A stretch of 64,000 nucleotides of DNA from assembly GCF_022271405.1 (NCBI RefSeq), contig NZ_JAJNAL010000005.1, positions 108,302-172,301 on the forward strand. The letters run 5' to 3'. The position numbers and the translations under genes are program-made. The notes beneath the pieces were generated by a model that was not told the DNA's origin, did no database searches, and saw only the letters and a program-made list of their open reading frames with translations. Of the stretch, positions 17,725 to 25,897 are shown piece after piece (the stretch's first letter is position 1; each line of letters opens with the position of its first letter). The stretch comes from Rhodopseudomonas infernalis (GTDB lineage: Bacteria; Pseudomonadota; Alphaproteobacteria; Rhizobiales; Xanthobacteraceae).

Positions 17725-18017
17725 GCGCCACATCCGGCTATCTCGCGCTGGTCTACGAGGACAAGGCCACTTCCTACGGCGTTGCCTTCCCCGACGTGCC
17801 CGGCTGCATCTCGGCGGGCGACACGTTTGAACAAGCGATCGACAACGCCGCCGAAGCGCTCCGCGGCCACCTCGCTCTGCTGCGCGCTGACGGTGACCCG
17901 ATCCCGCAACTGCGCAGCATTGAGCAACTCCGCGCCGATTCGGACTTCATCGCGGATGCCGCCGACGCCGTGGTGGCGTTCGTCAGGCCTCAGGCGGAGA
18001 GAGTGGCGGCCGAGTGA
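17721..18017 (+). CDS. hicB: HicB-family antitoxin
   Basis: A 98-residue HicB with the partial RNase-H-like fold: YLALVYEDKATSYGVAFPDVPGC near the N-terminus, then GDTFEQAIDNAAEALRGHL. The C-terminal part is RSIEQLRADSDFIADAADAVVAFVRPQAER. It starts at GTG 17721, overlapping the broken hicA. The frame is intact although its toxin is not, so it may now be an orphan regulator or be decaying. Its 3' end is repeated twice at 33 kb. Confidence 0.85.
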   Translation: MSATSGYLALVYEDKATSYGVAFPDVPGCISAGDTFEQAIDNAAEALRGHLALLRADGDPIPQLRSIEQLRADSDFIADAADAVVAFVRPQAERVAAE

Positions 18018-18024
18018 TGATCAG

Positions 18025-18147
18025 TAGCCCGGATGAAGCGCAGCGCAATCCGGGTGCGGCGTCTCGATCAGCTCAAGAACCCGGATTTCGCTTCGCTGCA
18101 TCCGGGCTACGCTTGCTGTAACCCGGATAAGCGAAGCGTCATCCGGG
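18025..18147. repeat. Palindromic repeat, family A (CCCGGATGAAGCGCAGCGCA)
   Basis: Begins TAGCCCGGATGAAGCG and pairs with CGCTTCGCTGCATCCGGGCTA; a second small inverted unit (CCCGGATAAGCGAAGCGTC) follows at 18121-18147. Near-identical copies lie at 33171-33256 and 33476-33563. All three are attached to hicB 3'-end sequence. Confidence 0.88.
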
Positions 18148-18176
18148 GGCAGCTCTTCCGGAGGCGGTTAGGTTCG

Positions 18177-18215
18177 GCGTGGGCACGGCGCGCTGCGCCC
18201 TCTTTGCCACCCTAC
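18177..18215. repeat. Half copy of palindromic repeat family B
   Basis: GCGTGGGCACGGCGC followed by CTTTGCCACCCTAC matches only the right half of the family B element at 14786. Confidence 0.65.
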
Positions 18216-18250
18216 GAAAGAAGGCGTATTTCATCGATGGGCTTCGATCT

Positions 18251-18526
18251 CTAATCCAAGATCGTGACGTTGACGTAGGGGCCGTACGGCCCGCGAAACG
18301 TATCCACTCTGACCTTGGGCATCCCGTGAAGGATGCGCGTCAATGCCTCGGGGGCGCTGGTGCCGCGTTCGATGAGCCGTTCGAGAACCTCGCGGTTGGC
18401 CTGATCCGCAAAGAGCAGGTCATCCTGATCAAACCGGTCCCTGATTGCCGAAGTGATGGAGATTGGCGCGATCCTGGCGGATGATTGCGGCGGCGGATGT
18501 CGAGTGCGTCCCGGTCGAGTTACCAA
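18251..18526 (-). CDS. Hypothetical 91-residue protein or gene fragment
   Basis: Open frame starting at a TTG, 45 bases after the ABC transporter stop and in the same direction. The C-terminal 55 residues (QDDLLFADQANREVLERLI, then MPKVRVDTFRGPYGPYV) look protein-like, but I do not recognise a family. The N-terminus is low-complexity. It could be a truncated remnant. Confidence 0.3.
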   Translation of the reverse strand: MVTRPGRTRHPPPQSSARIAPISITSAIRDRFDQDDLLFADQANREVLERLIERGTSAPEALTRILHGMPKVRVDTFRGPYGPYVNVTILD

Positions 18527-18571
18527 GATGAGTCGAAGGGGATTCGCTTAGAGCGCCTGATGCGCAATTCG

Positions 18572-20269
18572 TCAGCTCGTCGATCGCCCGAGAACGGTGA
18601 TGTGATCATACTCTGGACGGAGTGCTTCCTGGTGACTCACGGCGATGATGGTTGCCGCAGAGAGGCGGCTCCTCAGAAGTCGGTGCAGAGAGATCTCCGA
18701 CGCTTTGTCCAAAGCGGATGTCGCTTCGTCGAGGAGCAATAGATCCGGCCGATAGAGCAGGGTGCGCGCAATCGACAGACGCTGCTTTTCGCCTTCGGAT
18801 AGCCGGACGTCCCAGCGATCGACCTGGTCGAGCTGTGCAACCAAGTCATCGAGGCCGACATCCTTCATTGCCTCGACGAGTCGAGCGGCGTTCGAAGGAT
18901 CGGGGGCTTCCGGATAGGACACAGCGGCGCGCAGGGTGCCGAGCGGCAGATAGGGGCGCTGAGGCAGCACCAGCGTTCGGCGCGCAGCAGTCAGGACTCT
19001 TCCGTCGACGAAGGGCCAAATGCCTGCGAGCGCGCGAACAAGGCTGGTTTTTCCGGCCCCGGACGGTCCGGTGATCAGCAGCGAGGTGCCCGATTCGACC
19101 CGAAACGCGCCGACCGCGATGATGGTCGAGCCGGATGCCGCCTTCACGACGACCTCTGAAGCCTCCAGCGCGGCGCCGTGAGGCGGGCTTGCCGGCTCCA
19201 TCTTTGCGGCTTTGGATTGCTGCACGATGTCGGCGAATTGCGACAGCCGGTGCGTGACGGCTGCGAGTTCCGCGAGCTTGAGATAAGCGTTGATGAAGTA
19301 AGAGAAGGCGTTCCGAACCTCGTTGAACGCGGATCCGGACTGCATGAATGCTCCGAGCTGCATGTTGCCGCCGAAGAACAGCGGCGCCATGACGAAGTAT
19401 GGAAAATAGACCGAGTAGCGTTTGTAGGATTCGGAGAACAGGCCGACCCATTGCTGGCGGTTCATCAGTCGAAACCAGTTGTCGACGATGGCCCGAAATC
19501 GCATGGCGAGGCTGTGCTTCTCGAAGTCTTCGCCGGATAGCAGGGCGATTGCCTCGCTGTTCTCGCGAAGGCGCACCAGCGCGAAGCGGAAGTCGGCCTC
19601 GCGGCGTTCCTGTTCGAAATCAAGGCCGATCAGGCTGTTTCCGATCCAGTGGGTGACGAGACTTCCCGCAATGGCGTAGATCAACGCTGCCCAGACCAGA
19701 TAGCCCGGAACGGCGAAGCCGAAGACGACGAGCGGAATGCTGCTCGACAGCGTCCACAAAACGGCGACGAATGAGGTCAGGCGCGCGATGGCGCCGATCA
19801 AGCCGACCAAGAGGTCAAGGGTCAGGCTGATATAGGAGCGAACGTCTTCAGCAATCCGCTGATCCGGATTGTCGACGGCGCCGGGCGACATCATCGCCCG
19901 GTAGTGGGTCGACCCCTCCAGCCAGCCGTCGAGACAGCGCGCGGTCATCCAGCCGCGCCAACGGATGGTGAGCCACTGAGTCAGATAGCGTTGATAGACT
20001 GCGCCGCCGATCTGGAAAACGGCGATCACTGCATAGACCCAGAACTGCGCGACAAAGCCGGGCCAGTTCTTATCCTGCAGCGTCTGAAAGAAGGCGTTGC
20101 GCCAGTAGTTCTCGGCGACCGCGGCACCGACCACGACGAGCTGTGCGCCGATCAGGCTGGCAAGCAGGCCCAGACCGACCCAGCGCTGGTCCGAGCGGAA
20201 ATACGGCACTGCGATATGCCAGGCACGACGCAGACCTGAGCGTAGAGACGGAGGGGAGGTCAATTGCAC
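18572..20269 (-). CDS. BacA/SbmA-type ABC transporter, fused permease-ATPase
   Basis: A 565-residue half transporter of the ABC_membrane_2 group (YddA / SbmA-BacA-related). About six membrane segments occupy residues 20-330, and the ATPase domain about 360-565. Walker A is GPSGAGKTSL, the signature LSEGEKQRLSIA, and Walker B LLLLDEATSALD. A homologue in Mycobacterium tuberculosis (Rv1819c) is reported to import vitamin B12. It overlaps the end of the FhuF-like gene by ten bases and is the last gene of a riboswitch-controlled operon, so cobalamin or a cobalt complex is the probable cargo. This is inference. Confidence 0.85.
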   Translation of the reverse strand: MQLTSPPSLRSGLRRAWHIAVPYFRSDQRWVGLGLLASLIGAQLVVVGAAVAENYWRNAFFQTLQDKNWPGFVAQFWVYAVIAVFQIGGAVYQRYLTQWLTIRWRGWMTARCLDGWLEGSTHYRAMMSPGAVDNPDQRIAEDVRSYISLTLDLLVGLIGAIARLTSFVAVLWTLSSSIPLVVFGFAVPGYLVWAALIYAIAGSLVTHWIGNSLIGLDFEQERREADFRFALVRLRENSEAIALLSGEDFEKHSLAMRFRAIVDNWFRLMNRQQWVGLFSESYKRYSVYFPYFVMAPLFFGGNMQLGAFMQSGSAFNEVRNAFSYFINAYLKLAELAAVTHRLSQFADIVQQSKAAKMEPASPPHGAALEASEVVVKAASGSTIIAVGAFRVESGTSLLITGPSGAGKTSLVRALAGIWPFVDGRVLTAARRTLVLPQRPYLPLGTLRAAVSYPEAPDPSNAARLVEAMKDVGLDDLVAQLDQVDRWDVRLSEGEKQRLSIARTLLYRPDLLLLDEATSALDKASEISLHRLLRSRLSAATIIAVSHQEALRPEYDHITVLGRSTS

Positions 20270-21033
20270 CGCCCCGCCGGATGAGGATGGACCCGCGCCT
20301 CGGGGACCGGGCAGGCGCTGCAGAAACGGCGGTCGGGCAGCAGATATTGCAGGCAGCAGATTCGGCGAAGTCGGAGGCCGCCTGGATATCCGACAGCGTC
20401 AGCCAGCGGATTGGTCCGGCCGTCCGGCCAACGGGGCGTCGCAAGTAGCTCTTGTGCTTCCGCGAGCCGCCGGGATGGTCCCGCCACCGCTTCGATCCGG
20501 CGAAGCATCGCCTCGTAGGTGTTGCCGACATTGCTCCAGTAAACGCGGCGAGTCACGTCGGTCCGGACGGCCAGAAGATCGATCAAGGGAGTAAGATGAT
20601 CGAAGACCAGGGACTGAAACCGCGCGAACGGGTCCAGCCCTTCCGTGTCGAGGCTTTCGCCCCGGATCTGATTTGCGTCTACACGCCCGTCTTCCGCAAC
20701 AATGAAGCGGACCTCGTCGAGTCCGACCGCCACCGAGCGTCGCAGACAGACGTCGGCCAAAAGGACCGGCGGCAGCATGACGTTGAGATACCACTTCATC
20801 CAGATCGAATGCGTGGCGCGCGCGTCGAATTGGTCGAAGCGTCTCGCGAAACGCGCGTTGACGAGCGCCAGGTGACGAGCGTCGAGCAAGGCGGTTGCCG
20901 GCACCGTAAGGCGAGCGTCGTCCGGGCCGACCAGGCCGCCGGCGAACGAGGCGGTGCCTTCATGGCCAGTCGCGAGATCGTCGATCGCGCGACAGATGGC
21001 AGCGGGAGGGATCGCGGTCACGGACGTGGCCAT
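20260..21033 (-). CDS. FhuF-like [2Fe-2S] metal-chelate reductase
   Basis: A 257-residue protein of the ferric-siderophore reductase (FhuF) family. The diagnostic C-terminal motif is complete: CC, then ten residues, then CSAC (CCLQ...RRFCSAC), the ligands of the unusual FhuF [2Fe-2S] cluster. The ATG at 21033 starts MATSVTAIPP, 11 bases after the TonB receptor stop. FhuF reduces Fe(III) in siderophores in the cytoplasm. Here the operon is under a cobalamin riboswitch, so it may instead reduce the cobalt centre of an imported corrinoid. Confidence 0.85.
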   Translation of the reverse strand: MATSVTAIPPAAICRAIDDLATGHEGTASFAGGLVGPDDARLTVPATALLDARHLALVNARFARRFDQFDARATHSIWMKWYLNVMLPPVLLADVCLRRSVAVGLDEVRFIVAEDGRVDANQIRGESLDTEGLDPFARFQSLVFDHLTPLIDLLAVRTDVTRRVYWSNVGNTYEAMLRRIEAVAGPSRRLAEAQELLATPRWPDGRTNPLADAVGYPGGLRLRRICCLQYLLPDRRFCSACPVPEARVHPHPAGRCN

Positions 21034-21044
21034 CCCGCCTTCGC

Positions 21045-23378
21045 TCAGAACCGAACCCGGATCGTGCCGTCGACGGTACGACCGAGCCCGTAATAGCATT
21101 GGCTGACCGCATCGCAGGATCCGACGTAGCGCTTGTCGGCGAGGTTCTTGACGTTCAGTGCGATGTCCCAGTTCTGCAGGTTGGCGGAGATTGCCCCCAG
21201 CCGATAGCGCATCGACAGATCCAGCAGTGTGAAAGACGGGATCTCCGTGGTGTTGAGCGTATCGGCGAAGGACGACCCGACGTAGCGCACGCCGCCGCCA
21301 AGGGTCAGGCCGGCGAGGACGCTGGTGTCTTCGAAGCTGTAGGTCGCCCACAGCGACGCGGCATGGCGGGCCATGCTGACGGGATCCTTGCCAATGCCGC
21401 CGATCGTATTGGTCGCCGTTACCGTGGGGACGATATAGGTGTAGGCGGCTGACGAATTGAAGCCGTAGAGGCGAGTGGTCTTCACTTCGATTTCGGCGCC
21501 GGTGGCTTCCACCGAACTGGTCTGCACGGCGTAGCCGGGATTGACGAGGTCGGCCGTCAGCACGTTATTCTGCTTGATGTTGAAGCCCGCGGTCGAGAGC
21601 GCGAGGTTCATGCCTGGCGGCAGGTACTTCACACCGCCTTCGATCTGATCGCCGGTCACCGGAATGAACGGGCGTCCGGAGAAGTCGGTGCCGATCGTCG
21701 GCGCAAACGACTGGGAATAGTTGACGTACGGGGCAACGCCGCTGTCGAACGCGTAGATCGCCCCAGCCTGATACGTGGTGGCGTTGTCGTTCTGACGCGT
21801 CCACGGCGGCTGCGTGAAACTGCCGGTCGCCGCCACGAGAGTCTGGCTCTGCTGAGCGAAATGGGCGGTATCGTTGCGGACGCCGAACAGCACGGACAGG
21901 CGGCCGAGCTCGATGCGGTCCTGCAGATAGACGCCGATCTGCTCGACCTCCTGATAGCGTTTGGTCGTCAGCGGATTGTTCGGCAGCGCCGCGCCGTAGA
22001 GCGGCGTGTAATAATTCAGCAGGAAGTTGCTGGTGCCGCGATTGGTGCCCGTGCCCTGATAATTCGGGATCGAGGCATAGTCGACACCGAACATCACGTG
22101 ATGACGAAGGGGGCCGGTCTCGAAGTCGGCCTTCACGCGATTGTCGATCTGAAAGATGTCGATGTTGTATTTTTGATGGGCCATCTGCCGTTGTGTGGTC
22201 ACGTTGCCGGTCGAGCGGCTCTGCACTTCACGCAGCGCGATGTCGATGTTCTGGTAGGCGAAATTCTGCTGGAACGAGAAGACGTCGTTGAATTGATGTT
22301 TGAACTCGTAGCCGATCCGGTAGCTCTCTTTCGAGGTGTCGTGATAATTCGGCTCGCCGAGAAACGTCTTGCGCGAAATGAACTGGCCGTTGGCTCCGGG
22401 CACAACCGTGCCGACATAGGGTAGGGGCTGCAGCACCGTCAAATGCGGGTCGTATTGATAGCTGGCGAGCAGCGTCAGGCTGGTATTCTCATTCGGCCGG
22501 ATCGTCACCGAGGGTGCGAAGAAGATCCGCTCGTTCTTGGTGAAGTCGATCTCGCCATTGCCCATCTTGCCGACGCCGACGAAGCGATACAGCACGCTTT
22601 TGTTTTCGTTGGCCGGACCGCTGACGTCGAACGCGCCTTCGAGATAGCCACGCAGGCCCATGCGGAGCAGGGCTTCGCCAAACGGAGTTTCGGTCGGACG
22701 CTTGCTGGTGAGATCGATGATGCCGCCCGGGCTGCCCTGACCATAAAGGGTTGATGCAGGACCTTTGAGCACGTCGATCCGCTCCAGTCCGTAGCGTTCG
22801 AACCCCCAGTTGCTGTCGTGCAGTTTGAGGCCGTCGAGATACTGGAACGCCTCGAAGCCGCGCACGCGATTGTATTCGCGCGTCAGGTTGCCCTGCCGGA
22901 AGAAGGCGCCGACTCCGGCGGTGTACTGCAGAGCTTCCTGCACGGATGCGGCATCGCGGTCGAAGATTTCCTGGGCGGTGACCGTCGATGTGCTGCGGGG
23001 CAGGGCCAGGACCGGCGTGTTCGTCTTCGAGCCGACGCTGGTTGCGGTCGCGATGTAGCCGTTCAGGCCGGGCACGCTGACGCCAGGATCGGTCTGCGGA
23101 GCTGGGGCAGCGGGAGCCGGCGCAGCAGCGCGGCGCGCCACCCTCGGGCTGCGGCGTGTGGCAGCAGAACGCGACTCTTGGGGGGCGGGAGCGCGGCGGG
23201 CGCTGCCTTCCGGCTGCACCACAACCGGCGGCAGATCGGGATTGCTGGATCGCGACTGTTGGGCATGCGAGGTGTCCAGCGTGGCGCCGCCGATGAGTAG
23301 CGCGCCGGTCGCGCAAGCGGCGAGATATTGACGCCGCGCCACGGTGCGCGTGCCCGAACGATCCGAACCGACAGACAT
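21045..23378 (-). CDS. TonB-dependent outer-membrane receptor, siderophore (FhuA/FpvA) type
   Basis: A 777-residue receptor. The ATG at 23378 has GGAGGA five bases upstream, and a signal peptide ends near HAQ (about residue 40). A Pro/Ala-rich linker is followed by the plug: STVTAQEIFDRDAASVQEAL, VRGFEAFQYLDGLKL, IDVLKGPASTLYGQGSPGG. The C-terminal beta-barrel ends RVRF with a terminal Phe. Sequence type is ferric-siderophore receptor rather than BtuB. Expression should fall when cobalamin is plentiful because of the riboswitch at 23624-23790. Confidence 0.92.
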   Translation of the reverse strand: MSVGSDRSGTRTVARRQYLAACATGALLIGGATLDTSHAQQSRSSNPDLPPVVVQPEGSARRAPAPQESRSAATRRSPRVARRAAAPAPAAPAPQTDPGVSVPGLNGYIATATSVGSKTNTPVLALPRSTSTVTAQEIFDRDAASVQEALQYTAGVGAFFRQGNLTREYNRVRGFEAFQYLDGLKLHDSNWGFERYGLERIDVLKGPASTLYGQGSPGGIIDLTSKRPTETPFGEALLRMGLRGYLEGAFDVSGPANENKSVLYRFVGVGKMGNGEIDFTKNERIFFAPSVTIRPNENTSLTLLASYQYDPHLTVLQPLPYVGTVVPGANGQFISRKTFLGEPNYHDTSKESYRIGYEFKHQFNDVFSFQQNFAYQNIDIALREVQSRSTGNVTTQRQMAHQKYNIDIFQIDNRVKADFETGPLRHHVMFGVDYASIPNYQGTGTNRGTSNFLLNYYTPLYGAALPNNPLTTKRYQEVEQIGVYLQDRIELGRLSVLFGVRNDTAHFAQQSQTLVAATGSFTQPPWTRQNDNATTYQAGAIYAFDSGVAPYVNYSQSFAPTIGTDFSGRPFIPVTGDQIEGGVKYLPPGMNLALSTAGFNIKQNNVLTADLVNPGYAVQTSSVEATGAEIEVKTTRLYGFNSSAAYTYIVPTVTATNTIGGIGKDPVSMARHAASLWATYSFEDTSVLAGLTLGGGVRYVGSSFADTLNTTEIPSFTLLDLSMRYRLGAISANLQNWDIALNVKNLADKRYVGSCDAVSQCYYGLGRTVDGTIRVRF

Positions 23379-23623
23379 AGTTCCTCCAAATTCCAAGCAT
23401 CTGTCTGCTGCGACGTTCGCGAGTGGACCGCTGACGCAAATCGGCTCTCGATTGTCGCTGGTCGACGTCGAGTCGTTCAGGTTGAGACAGATGAACTGAC
23501 GACGAGGCTTCGCCTCGCGACAAGGTGACACGTCACCGCGACAAGCTCGGCCCTTGCAATTCATGCTCGGGAAGCTTCGCTCCGGTTCACCCCGACCGGC
23601 GCGTTCGCACATGACCACTGCTG

Positions 23624-23790
23624 ACGGCAGGTCTCCTGGCTCGCGGGTCGTGGCCTCAGGTCGCCTTCCCGGATCGAGGATCCAGTGGCCGATTGACTCG
23701 AGGCTCGTCGCTTACAGTTGCGGGGGCAGCCGCGGCATTGGAGGAGGCCTCCGCACCGCATTCCCTTTTGATCCTCCCGAAGGAAGAACC
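23624..23790 (-). promoter_or_regulatory. Cobalamin riboswitch upstream of TonB receptor operon
   Basis: On the minus strand all main conserved blocks are present in order: GGTTC, GGGAATGCGGTGCG, GGCTGCCCCCGCAACTGTAAGCG, GCCACTGG, GGGAAGGCG and GAGCCAGGAGACCTGCC. The aptamer ends about 245 bases before the receptor start codon. Adenosylcobalamin binding normally shuts off the downstream genes. Confidence 0.95.
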
Positions 23791-23982
23791 GTCAAGGAAT
23801 TGACTAAGAGGTCGATCAGGCCAAGTCAATGGATAATGGCCGAACTGTGATCAATGGAGAGAGCCGGCGCAGGAAGTGCCGCCATCGCTCGGTGGCGTCG
23901 ACCAGATTCGATTGCCTAGTACGCGCATCTTGCGATCGGAGGTCGCGTCGAAGCATTGCTAACTCGCTGCTCGTGAATGGAC
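23791..23982. other. Intergenic, promoter region of the riboswitch transcript
   Basis: About 190 bases, AT-richer than average. On the minus strand TTGACT (near 23836) followed after about 17 bases by TAGTCA could be the promoter for the riboswitch transcript. No gene is seen. Confidence 0.3.
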
Positions 23983-24747
23983 TTAGGCTGCCGACCGAAG
24001 CCGGCGAAAGCGGCGAAGACCTCGCGCCAATACGCGGTCGGCGTTAGCGGACGACGCGATGCACTCATCGGCACCTACGGCGAATCTCGCCTCGCCTCGC
24101 TCGGCGAATAGTCGGCCGCTCGTCACAACGAGAAGTGATGGATTGCGCGACGCCTGTCGGAGGCCGGAAATCGTCTCGGCGATGCGAGGCATCCAGTGAT
24201 CTCTTTTGAAGGACGGGCTGAGAGCAAGGTCGATCGCGTCAAACCAGTCATTCGCGAGCAGATTCTGCAAAGCGCGATCGGTCGATGGAAACTCGCACCG
24301 CGTATTCCATCCCGCGCGATCCAAGATCTCGAAATTCATCGCCGAGCACAGCATATGAGGTTCTCCGGGCTGAGGCGCAATCATCACTAGCCCAAGTCCA
24401 GGAGGTTCAGGTTTCCTCCGGTCGAAAATCGCGCACACCCGGCGCATTTCGGTATGAAGAACGCACAGACCGATCGCCACGTCGAATTCTGTGCAGGTGT
24501 CTGCATCGAAGAACTCGCCGAGTCTTCGTGCCGTGGGCTCGAACAGCTCCACGAAAATGCGCCTTACTGAATCCGTTTCTGCAATGGCGTCATCGATGAG
24601 ACGCTTTGCGTCGAAGACGAAGGATCCGATCAATAGTGTCGCTAATTTCGACGGTGCATCGTCGGTCGATACTCCCTCCGAGCTGTCCGGCGGCGAAGCA
24701 ATCGATTCGATCATCAGGGATTCAGCTGTCGGCATCGACGCAGACAT
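23983..24747 (-). CDS. Cobalamin-binding sensor-like protein (AerR/PpaA-type architecture)
   Basis: A 254-residue soluble protein. Residues about 40-108 match the helical cap of B12-binding modules (RRIFVELFEPTARRLGEFFDADTCTEFDVAIGLCVL). Residues about 117-245 match the Rossmann cobalamin-binding domain, with the lower-ligand position as PGEPHML (H131) and LDRAGW, the form seen in CarH/AerR-type proteins. There is no DNA-binding domain and no catalytic partner. GGAGAA precedes the ATG. It follows its own cobalamin riboswitch 326 bases upstream. Likely a regulator or chaperone; not proven. Confidence 0.65.
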   Translation of the reverse strand: MSASMPTAESLMIESIASPPDSSEGVSTDDAPSKLATLLIGSFVFDAKRLIDDAIAETDSVRRIFVELFEPTARRLGEFFDADTCTEFDVAIGLCVLHTEMRRVCAIFDRRKPEPPGLGLVMIAPQPGEPHMLCSAMNFEILDRAGWNTRCEFPSTDRALQNLLANDWFDAIDLALSPSFKRDHWMPRIAETISGLRQASRNPSLLVVTSGRLFAERGEARFAVGADECIASSANADRVLARGLRRFRRLRSAA

Positions 24748-25072
24748 AGCCGTTCTCCGCTCATTTCAATGCAGTATTTGGGGAGGCAGGAGGGTGTTCA
24801 TGCAGCCGTCGCAATTCATCTCGATTGAAAATGATCAGTTGCTCCTTCCGGAAGCAGGATCAATTGCGGATGGCGGAAGGGATCCGCAGTCTGCAGTCGC
24901 GTGCTAAGCGCGACCGAATTCAGGAAAGAAAAGGAGCTACTCGACATCATCGCGGCCTCCCGACGTTTGTTGGTCGAGCAAGATGATGCGGCGCATACGA
25001 AGCACGCGCAGTTGCTCCGCCGCGATCGCATCCTCAGAAACACCCCGCCCGAGGACTCCACAATCCGTGCTA
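24748..25072 (-). other. 325-nt leader between riboswitch and cobalamin-binding protein
   Basis: The space between the second riboswitch and its presumed gene. It holds short minus-strand frames (one from about 25040 to 24830) with no recognisable product and poor coding character. It may contain the expression platform or the remains of a lost first gene. Confidence 0.4.
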
Positions 25073-25257
25073 CGGCAGGTCTCCTGGCTTGCGGGTCACC
25101 GCCGCTGTCCATCCTTCCCAGCGCGCATCCGCGCCAGTGGCGTCAATCGACAGCAAGCTCACCGCTCACAGTTGCGGGGGCAGCCTCGGCTTAGGCGGTC
25201 AACGACCGATTCACCGAATTCCCTCTTAGCTTCGAGCTAATCAGCTCGAAGAACCGT
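25073..25257 (-). promoter_or_regulatory. Second cobalamin riboswitch
   Basis: Minus-strand blocks in order: GGTTCTTCGAG, GAGGGAATTCGGTGAA, GAGGCTGCCCCCGCAACTGTGAGCGG, GCCACTGG, GGGAAGGA and AAGCCAGGAGACCTGCC. It reads away from the second TonB receptor, so the first intact gene it can control is the cobalamin-binding protein at 23983-24747. Confidence 0.93.
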
Positions 25258-25341
25258 AGCGGTATAATCGTCTCGTTTTTGGAGTGCCTCGTCAAGATGT
25301 TTGTCAACACCGTTCCGCATCGTCGGCAGGCCACGGTCGGC

Positions 25342-25716
25342 CTGGAAGCTGCGCGTGCACATTGCGCGATATTGCAGATCGAGAATGGATGTACGTGAAC
25401 AGGCAAATCAATCCGCTTGTTGTCGGCGCTGCCATGCCGCGCTTCGCTCGCTTGAAGCGAGCGGGATGAGCGGGGCGCGGTCAATTGTGCTGTGTTGGAG
25501 TTCGATGCGACCGACGTGCCCACGGGTTGTTTCGATGGCGTAGTCCGGCGGCTGCCACGGTTCACTTCAGACAAAATACCCGAACGAGATCGGGCCTCGT
25601 GTCTACGACATTCACGCGCGCCGGTGCCGTCGGTCGATGAAATGACGGTGCTCCTGAAACTCGCGCGTCAGCGGCTCTCCGACGGGCAGTTGTGGGTCAA
25701 TCCGGAAAGGCCTCCA
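25342..25716 (+). pseudogene. metE: Decayed C-terminal fragment of cobalamin-independent methionine synthase
   Basis: From 25577 one frame reads YPNEIGPRVYDIH, and after a one-base deletion the next frame from 25624 reads VPSVDEMTVLLKLARQRLSD and then GQLWVNP. This is the well-conserved C-terminal region of MetE (compare the family motif YPNEIGPGVYDIHSPNVPS and LWVNPDCGL). An earlier match, LEAA followed by ILQIE at 25342-25383, fits the preceding conserved region less well. The sequence past LWVNP and most of the gene are gone. Clearly non-functional. Confidence 0.7.
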
Positions 25717-25835
25717 CCAACAGATGAGGCTCCCATCAAGCGGTCATATCCGGTTGGGCTGAATTCGGAGATCTCGTTTCGCGAAGCTGAAAGCCCTGAC
25801 CTCTCGCCATCTGAGACGGTTCGACCCAGAAGCAA

Positions 25836-25881
25836 TTGACAACGGACTCGTTCGGTCGATATGGATGTTATAACATAACAT
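25836..25881 (+). promoter_or_regulatory. Promoter with Zur-type operator
   Basis: TTGACA at 25836-25841 is followed about 16 bp later by GATATG as -10. The 17-bp element ATGTTATAACATAACAT at 25865-25881 is a perfect inverted repeat with 7-bp arms and a 3-bp centre. It closely matches the known Zur box core (ATGTTATAnTATAACAT). It overlaps the expected start point, so zinc-loaded Zur should repress the operon beginning at 25898. Assignment to Zur is inference from consensus. Confidence 0.7.
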
Positions 25882-25897
25882 TCGGAGATCGGGAAAG

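Noticed and set aside
25073..25257. Second cobalamin riboswitch as regulator of the downstream plus-strand TonB receptor
   Set aside because: Its conserved blocks read only on the minus strand, away from that receptor.
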